9,792 nucleotides of DNA from CAYMSF01 sp964542255 (lineage in GTDB: Bacteria > Verrucomicrobiota > Lentisphaeria > Victivallales > Victivallaceae). The stretch spans positions 1 to 9,792 of the forward strand of contig CAZITV010000085.1 in assembly GCA_964542255.1 (NCBI GenBank). Direction: 5' to 3'. Positions 5,796 through 9,792 of this stretch are shown piece by piece (within the stretch, counting starts at the first letter, position 1; each line of letters starts with the position of its first letter). The notes under the pieces were generated by a model. It made no database searches. It had not been told where the DNA came from and saw nothing but the letters and a program-made list of their open reading frames with translations. The position numbers and the translations under genes are program-made.

Positions 5796-7985
5796 ATGTC
5801 AGAAGCCAAAACAATGATTAAGATTAAGTCAAGCTGGCATTACAAGCGTTCGATTATCATTGCCGCGGTTTTATCGCAATTTTTTTTAGGATACCTGGTA
5901 TGGGAACGCTGGGTGCATTATCGAGATTTTAATAATTTTTTTATTGCCGGGGCAAAATTTTTTGAGTCAAATACCCGGCTTGCCTATTTGTGCGAGGCAA
6001 TGTCAATGTCTGCCAAGATGGCAGCGGTAACTGGTGAAGCTAAATGGGAAGCCAGATATAAAGCTTTTGAACCGCAGCTAAAACAGACGGTTCAAGCTAT
6101 GACAACGCAATCAACAGGCATTGCTGATGCCGCTGTCATGCAAAAAATTATTAACTCCTGCGATGCCACAGCAAAAATTGAAACTCAGGTTTTCGTATTG
6201 CTTCGGCAGGGAAAAAAAGAACCGGCGCAAACCTTCCTTAATTCAAAAGTTTATAATGAAGCGCAAAAAAATTGTGCCGTTGGTTTGAATGAAGCCAGAA
6301 ATCAGCTTGCCAACAAAACCAAAGTAATGATGAAAGCAGAGTCACGGCGTTTGTCCTTGGCGCTAATCCTGACTTTAATCCTGTTGCCGTTGCTGCTGGC
6401 AGCATGGATTTTTGTTATTCGTCTGGAAAAGAAAAATTATTTGCTGCGGAAAGCAGCAGAGGATGCGCTGTTGGAAAGTGAAGAAAAATTCCGCATTTTA
6501 TTCACTGATGCACCGGATCCGCTGTTTATTGTCTGCGATGGTGTAATTACGGATTGCAACCACGCCACAGAGGCGCTTTTGAGAACGAACCGCAATGCTC
6601 TTATTGGCAAGCCGCCCAGCAATTTTTCTGCGGAATTTCAACCTGACGGCAAGCTTTCCTCAGTGAGCGCACAGGAGAAAATTAACCAGGCATACTCGCA
6701 GGGTATGATAAAATTTGAATGGTTAAACCGCCGTTTAGATGGTTCAGAATTTTATACCGAAGTTTCTCTGGATAGCATTGTCGTTGCCGGTAAACCTTTT
6801 ATTCTGGGGTGTTTGCACGATATTACTGAGCGAAAACAGGCGGCGGTGGAAATTGAACGCAAAAATAAAGAATTACTCCAGGCCAATTCCTGTAAAGATA
6901 AGTTTTTGTCCATCATCGCTCACGACTTGCGCGGTCCGTTTAATGGATTTTTGGGAATGACGCAAATGATGGCCGATTCGCTGCCAGAATTGACTCATAG
7001 CGAAATTCAGCGGATTTCTTTGGAATTGAATAAATCAGCATCCGACCTTTACCGGTTCCTCAATAACCTGTTGAACTGGTCGCGAATGCGTGAAGGATTG
7101 GTAGCGTGTAATCCTGAAATTGTTCACTTGGAACAATGCATCAATGATTCAATCACGTTGTTGCTGGCCTTGGCTGACAATAAACATCTTAAAATTACCT
7201 GCACCATTGATAGCAGCCTGGCGGTTATTGCGGACCGTTCAATGCTGCAAACCATTATCCGCAACCTCGTTTCCAATGCCATAAAATTTACTCCGGACGG
7301 TGGCGCTATCTCCATTACGGCACTGCAATTAGACAACGGTTTTATCGAAATATCGGTTAAAGATTCAGGAATTGGTATGAGCCGGGAAATAATAAATGAC
7401 TTATTCCATATTGACGCCAAAGCTAACCGCAGGGGGACTAATGGCGAAACCGGTACCGGTTTAGGCCTGCTGCTCTGCAAAGAGTTCGCAGAAAAAAATG
7501 GCGGCGGCATTATTGTTGAAAGCGAACCAAATCAAGGCGCTCTCTTCAGAGTGGCGCTACCGGGCAATAAGGTGTCCACCGAGTTGACGAGGTTGAACAG
7601 TATCGAAGTCACCGGGCACAGCGCAAAACAATTAAAAATTATTGTCGCCGATGATGATGAAAACTCACAATTATTGCTCTCAATTTTGCTCAAACCATTC
7701 GCTAAACAACTGTTGACCGCCACAACTGGAAACGATGCCATCGCGCTCTGCCGCAACAATCCTGATGTTGATCTGATTTTAATGGATATTGCGATGCCGG
7801 GCACCAACGGCATTGAAGCCGCTAAACAAATCCGAGCCTTTAACACCAATGTCATCATTATTGCCCAAAGCGCTCACGTGCTCGAGACCGAACAAAAACA
7901 AATGTTTGACTCCGGTTGTAACAGTTTTATCGCCAAACCATATGATAAAAACTCTTTGTCCGCTGTTATCAGAAAGTTCTTTTAG
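5796..7985 (+). CDS. Hybrid sensor histidine kinase (periplasmic sensor, PAS, HisKA, HATPase, receiver)
   Basis: The 729-residue membrane kinase has these parts in order. A transmembrane helix lies at about 18-37, a helical periplasmic region at about 39-182, and a second transmembrane helix at about 187-208. A PAS domain spans about 226-345 and ends in the usual DITERK motif. The dimerisation/phosphoacceptor domain has H376 in SIIAHDLRGPFNGFLG. The ATPase domain shows an N-box around N494, DSGIGM (D523) and GTGLGL (553-558). A receiver spans about 612-729 with acidic residues D619-D621, phosphoacceptor D664 in LILMDIAMPG, S692 and K714. All residues needed for autophosphorylation and relay to D664 are present. 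There is no DNA-binding or other output domain and no response regulator nearby, so it probably passes phosphate through an Hpt protein elsewhere. The start at 5796 has AGGA seven bases upstream; ATG 5814 is an alternative. It is divergent from the lyase operon, and a regulatory link to it is only a guess. Confidence 0.93.
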   Translation: MSEAKTMIKIKSSWHYKRSIIIAAVLSQFFLGYLVWERWVHYRDFNNFFIAGAKFFESNTRLAYLCEAMSMSAKMAAVTGEAKWEARYKAFEPQLKQTVQAMTTQSTGIADAAVMQKIINSCDATAKIETQVFVLLRQGKKEPAQTFLNSKVYNEAQKNCAVGLNEARNQLANKTKVMMKAESRRLSLALILTLILLPLLLAAWIFVIRLEKKNYLLRKAAEDALLESEEKFRILFTDAPDPLFIVCDGVITDCNHATEALLRTNRNALIGKPPSNFSAEFQPDGKLSSVSAQEKINQAYSQGMIKFEWLNRRLDGSEFYTEVSLDSIVVAGKPFILGCLHDITERKQAAVEIERKNKELLQANSCKDKFLSIIAHDLRGPFNGFLGMTQMMADSLPELTHSEIQRISLELNKSASDLYRFLNNLLNWSRMREGLVACNPEIVHLEQCINDSITLLLALADNKHLKITCTIDSSLAVIADRSMLQTIIRNLVSNAIKFTPDGGAISITALQLDNGFIEISVKDSGIGMSREIINDLFHIDAKANRRGTNGETGTGLGLLLCKEFAEKNGGGIIVESEPNQGALFRVALPGNKVSTELTRLNSIEVTGHSAKQLKIIVADDDENSQLLLSILLKPFAKQLLTATTGNDAIALCRNNPDVDLILMDIAMPGTNGIEAAKQIRAFNTNVIIIAQSAHVLETEQKQMFDSGCNSFIAKPYDKNSLSAVIRKFF

Positions 7986-7986
7986 T

Positions 7987-8046
7987 TTATACCAATTTGC
8001 TTTCATTAATAGACAAACAATTGACCTTTGGTACCGATTTTTCCAT
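7987..8046. repeat. Degenerate copy of the left end of the MITE-like element
   Basis: ttataccaatttgc (7987-8000) and the following bases, down to taccgattttt (8032-8042), align with 8071-8126 (ttataccaattcgc ... caccgattttt), with scattered mismatches and a small length difference. It begins one base after the histidine kinase stop codon. No matching right end was seen for it, so it is probably a decayed or partial copy. Confidence 0.55.
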
Positions 8047-8072
8047 CAAACACTGACACTGTATAGCGGCTT

Positions 8073-8230
8073 ATACCAATTCGCAATCATTGATTGACAC
8101 CCGATTGTTATTTGACACCGATTTTTGCTATAAATCCTCGTGCAATATTTATATCATCCTGCTGTTTATAACCAAAATCCATCGCCAAATTCCTAATCGT
8201 CATTGTCAATGACTGATTGCAAATTGGTAT
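8073..8230. mobile_element. MITE-like element with 26-bp terminal inverted repeats
   Basis: The left end (8073-8098, beginning ataccaattcgcaatcat) and the reverse complement of the right end (8205-8230, ataccaatttgcaatcag) match at 23 of 26 positions and enclose 106 bp without a credible gene. The size, long inverted ends and a second degenerate copy alongside are typical of a miniature inverted-repeat transposable element moved by a transposase from elsewhere. The ends are rich in TA, but an exact target-site duplication could not be defined. The family is not identified. Confidence 0.65.
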
Positions 8231-8243
8231 TAAATATGCTGCA

Positions 8244-8283
8244 TAGGAGCGATACATATTGTAGCGCCGGACTTCAGTCCGGT
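8244..8283. repeat. REP-like unit, copy 1
   Basis: The unit begins taggagcgatacatattgta, continues gcgc, and ends in a perfect hairpin CCGGAC-TTCA-GTCCGG (8267-8282). A diverged copy lies exactly 70 bp to the right at 8314. The layout (conserved lead-in plus GC hairpin, intergenic, several copies) is that of REP elements. Confidence 0.7.
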
Positions 8284-8313
8284 GTATAATGATCAATAAA
8301 AACAGGAGTTCTG

Positions 8314-8352
8314 TAGGAACGATACATATTGTAGTGCTGGCTTTTGTCCGGT
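8314..8352. repeat. REP-like unit, copy 2 (diverged)
   Basis: It shares taggaNcgatacatattgta and the end gtccggt with the unit at 8244-8283. C-to-T changes (gtagtgctgg for gtagcgccgg), a run of T in the loop and one missing base largely destroy the hairpin. It looks like an older, decaying copy in the same orientation. Confidence 0.65.
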
Positions 8353-8488
8353 AATGGTTAATTTTGGTAAATCTTTCTTAAAAAAATTATTTAAATTAGA
8401 CAAAATGGTTATTCTGATGTAATTTTATACTCAGTATTAGCGATTAACTGCGTCGGAAACGTTCCGCCGCCTAACCATGGAGCAAAAA

Positions 8489-8719
8489 ATGTCTGAACTG
8501 CACGAAAAAATTAAAAAGCGTCTTAATGAATTAAGAGTTCATCTCCAAGCCGACGGCGGAGATTTGGAAATCGTGGAAATTAATGATAAAACGGTGAACG
8601 TCAGATTGCGCGGCGCCTGCGGTATGTGCCCGCACGCCACCATGACGATCAAGGATGGACTGCAAAGAATCCTGCGCGAAGAAATCGACCCCGATATCAC
8701 GATTGAACGCGTTCAGTAA
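8489..8719 (+). CDS. NifU C-terminal-domain-type iron-sulfur cluster protein
   Basis: The 76-residue protein is essentially one NifU C-terminal (Nfu) domain. It has LQADGGDLEIVEI at 19-31, then VNVRLRGACGMCPHATMTIK with the cluster-binding C44 and C47 (CxxC), and ILREEIDPDITIERV at the end. Proteins of this type hold a [4Fe-4S] cluster between two subunits and pass it to apo-enzymes in the cytoplasm. The length equals the usual free-standing domain, so nothing is missing. The ATG at 8489 is preferred over the one at 8477 because GGAG (8479-8482) lies six bases before it, whereas nothing like a ribosome binding site precedes 8477; that longer form would add MEQK. No isc/suf/nif genes are adjacent. 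A strong terminator follows, so it is probably a single-gene unit. Confidence 0.92.
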   Translation: MSELHEKIKKRLNELRVHLQADGGDLEIVEINDKTVNVRLRGACGMCPHATMTIKDGLQRILREEIDPDITIERVQ

Positions 8720-8799
8720 TCATAAGAGCTAATTTCAAAACTCTATAGTTTTGCAACTACCTCATAATAAAATGCAATAAACCGCATCCGGCAAAAGTG

Positions 8800-8842
8800 A
8801 AGCTGTAAAGGTTATTGGTGAAGTTTCCTTTGCGGCTTTTTT
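8800..8842 (+). terminator. Rho-independent terminator after the NifU-like gene
   Basis: AAGCTGTAAAGG (8800-8811) pairs along all 12 bases with CCTTTGCGGCTT (8827-8838), including two G-U pairs, around a 15-nt loop. A six-T run (8837-8842) overlaps the end of the stem. It lies 80 bp after the NifU-like stop and before the Hsp33 promoter region, so the two genes are likely transcribed separately. Confidence 0.88.
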
Positions 8843-8863
8843 AGTACTCTGTAAAGCTGAAAA

Positions 8864-8892
8864 TTGCGTATAGATTGTGTTTGGCTTATTCT
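8864..8892 (+). promoter_or_regulatory. Probable hslO promoter
   Basis: TTGCGT (8864-8869) and TATTCT (8887-8892) are separated by an ideal 17 bp and lie between the terminator at 8800-8842 and the Hsp33 start at 8908. Transcription would begin near 8899, leaving a leader of only about nine bases. This fits the lack of a Shine-Dalgarno before the ATG. Confidence 0.45.
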
Positions 8893-8907
8893 AATTAGTG
8901 TGTAATC

Positions 8908-9792
8908 ATGATAAATTCCGACTATTTGTTACGCGGTGTTCTCACCGGCGATAATATCCGGTTCGTCTTTGCTGACGCAACGGGAACCGCTAATTTTGGT
9001 GTAATCGCTCATGATACCGACCCGCTGGCAGCCGAATTATTTATTGGCTCACTGCTGGTTGGAGCACTGGTTTCACCGCTGTTGACTGGAATGGAGCGCT
9101 ACTCTTTTCGCTGGGAATATTCCGGCAAATTAAAGCATATTTTGGTGGATGTGAATGCTGATTGCGATATCCGCGGCTTGATTTCACCTAACCACTTAAT
9201 GAATGATGTCAAGTGTGAAGATGAGCTTTTCGGGAGTGGTGATGGCTTTATTTCGGTAATCAAATCATGTGAAGGCACCATCTTGAATTCCGGTAAAACA
9301 CGCACCGCGTTTAACGACCCTGCCGCCGATGCCGGCTTCTTTTTTTCGCTGAGCGACCAGCTGGAGACAGAATTCGCTATCGCTATGGAATTTGATAGCG
9401 ATCCGGAGCGCCCGGTGAAAATCGCCGCCGGATTTATGCTGCAGGCGATGCCGGGATGCAATTTGGAAAAGTTTGACATTCTTAGAAAAAATATTGTCTC
9501 GGAAAAGTTTGCCAATTTACTCATGACCAATCTTCCTTCAGAAAAAAAATTATGGAAACTGGTTGCCGCCGCCACCGGCAGCGACGACCCCAAACAATTA
9601 TCTTATAGCTACGGCAACAGTCCGGGATTCCGCTGCAGTTGTTCTCTTGAAAAAATGCGCAGCGCAATGAGCGTCCTCGATAAAAATGAACTAACCGCGC
9701 TATTCAAAGAAAACCCGCATCCCGGTATCACCTGTAATTTCTGCCGCCAGCAATACCACTTTTTACCAAAAGATTTTGGAATTACGCTTTAA
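8908..9792 (+). CDS. hslO: Redox-regulated molecular chaperone Hsp33
   Basis: The 294-residue protein matches Hsp33 in length and layout. The N-terminal substrate-binding core covers about 1-185 and includes the family's GFMLQAMPG segment (175-183). A helical linker follows, then a C-terminal redox switch with the four zinc-binding cysteines C243 and C245 (FRCSCS) and C276 and C279 (TCNFC), giving the signature CxC-X30-CxxC. In the cytoplasm the reduced zinc-bound form is inactive. Oxidants such as hypochlorite, or peroxide with heat, form disulfides, release zinc and turn it into a holdase for unfolding proteins. All switch cysteines are present, so regulation should be intact. The ATG at 8908 gives the usual N-terminus (DYLLRG); no good ribosome binding site precedes it. 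The stop codon is the last three bases of the window. It follows the Fe-S scaffold gene but is separated from it by a terminator. Confidence 0.95.
   Translation: MINSDYLLRGVLTGDNIRFVFADATGTANFGVIAHDTDPLAAELFIGSLLVGALVSPLLTGMERYSFRWEYSGKLKHILVDVNADCDIRGLISPNHLMNDVKCEDELFGSGDGFISVIKSCEGTILNSGKTRTAFNDPAADAGFFFSLSDQLETEFAIAMEFDSDPERPVKIAAGFMLQAMPGCNLEKFDILRKNIVSEKFANLLMTNLPSEKKLWKLVAAATGSDDPKQLSYSYGNSPGFRCSCSLEKMRSAMSVLDKNELTALFKENPHPGITCNFCRQQYHFLPKDFGITL

Larger units (their letters stand above)
7986..8488. other. Gene-free, repeat-rich intergenic region
   Basis: No supported coding sequence lies between the histidine kinase stop and the NifU-like start. The left half is made of MITE-related sequence (7987-8230) and the centre of two REP-like units (8244-8352). 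The right 120 bp is plain A/T-rich sequence leading into the NifU-like gene, with a small hairpin CGGAA-ACG-TTCCG (8454-8466) and weak promoter-like hexamers (TAGACA 8397-8402, TAATTT 8420-8425, 17-bp spacer). No U-rich terminator for the kinase was found. Confidence 0.6.

Noticed and set aside
7124..7510. 128-codon minus-strand frame opposite the kinase ATPase domain
   Set aside because: It is a shadow of the conserved HATPase region and has no independent support.
8108..8296. 62-codon minus-strand frame across the MITE-like element and first REP-like unit
   Set aside because: It runs through two unrelated repeat types, has no ribosome binding site and matches no transposase motif I recognise. 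A remnant of an element-encoded gene cannot be fully excluded.
8477..8488. Upstream ATG of the NifU-like gene as the true start
   Set aside because: It has no ribosome binding site, while GGAG lies within it at the right distance for the ATG at 8489.
8737..8752. Hairpin aaaact-ctat-agtttt directly after the NifU-like gene as its terminator
   Set aside because: It is a weak A/T stem without a following T-run. The 12-bp stem with T-tract at 8800-8842 is far better.
9099..9593. 164-codon minus-strand frame opposite hslO
   Set aside because: It is antisense to a full-length Hsp33 with all signature cysteines, and shows no domain or ribosome binding site.

Overview
The window looks like chromosomal DNA of a Lentisphaerota-type bacterium (Victivallales or relatives), or failing that another PVC-group lineage such as Kiritimatiellota. 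The main reason is the pseudopilin at 2176-2979. It has the very conserved N-terminus seen in hundreds of copies in such genomes ([20 protein letters not shown]) and a C-terminal H-X9-DG motif. It sits beside a GntR/LacI-type sugar regulator and a secreted polysaccharide lyase. This assignment is inference from gene style, not from a marker gene. No rRNA, tRNA, CRISPR array or transposase gene was seen.

Left part (about 200-5443, minus strand): four tightly spaced genes form what reads as one operon, in transcription order. They are a GntR-family repressor with a LacI-type ligand domain, an exported polysaccharide-pyruvyl-transferase-like protein, a type IV pilin-like protein (pseudopilin), and a secreted heparinase II/III-type lyase. 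The genes are separated by 29 bp, a 4-bp GTGA overlap and 2 bp, so translational coupling is likely. A good promoter (TTGCTT-16-TATAAT) lies upstream. A near-palindrome fills its spacer and is a candidate operator for the first gene's product. The probable job is sensing and depolymerising a uronic-acid-containing polysaccharide outside the cytoplasm. Downstream of the operon (1-199) is an elaborate nested palindrome.

Middle (5444-7985): a divergent intergenic region of 352 bp precedes a plus-strand hybrid sensor histidine kinase. It has two membrane segments, a periplasmic sensory domain, PAS, HisKA, HATPase and a C-terminal receiver, with no DNA-binding partner nearby. Its possible leader contains a clear hairpin.

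Right part (7986-9792): a 503-bp gene-free stretch is crowded with repeats. It holds a 158-bp MITE-like element with 26-bp inverted ends, a degenerate copy of that element's left end, and two copies of a REP-like unit containing a hairpin. Two short housekeeping genes follow: a NifU C-terminal-type Fe-S scaffold closed by a strong intrinsic terminator, then the redox chaperone Hsp33 (hslO), which ends exactly at the window edge.

The most interesting item is the lyase operon. It has no SusC/SusD pair and no visible transporter. Instead it carries its own pseudopilin and a pyruvyl-transferase-like protein with a signal peptide, which is an unusual location for an enzyme family that normally uses cytoplasmic phosphoenolpyruvate.
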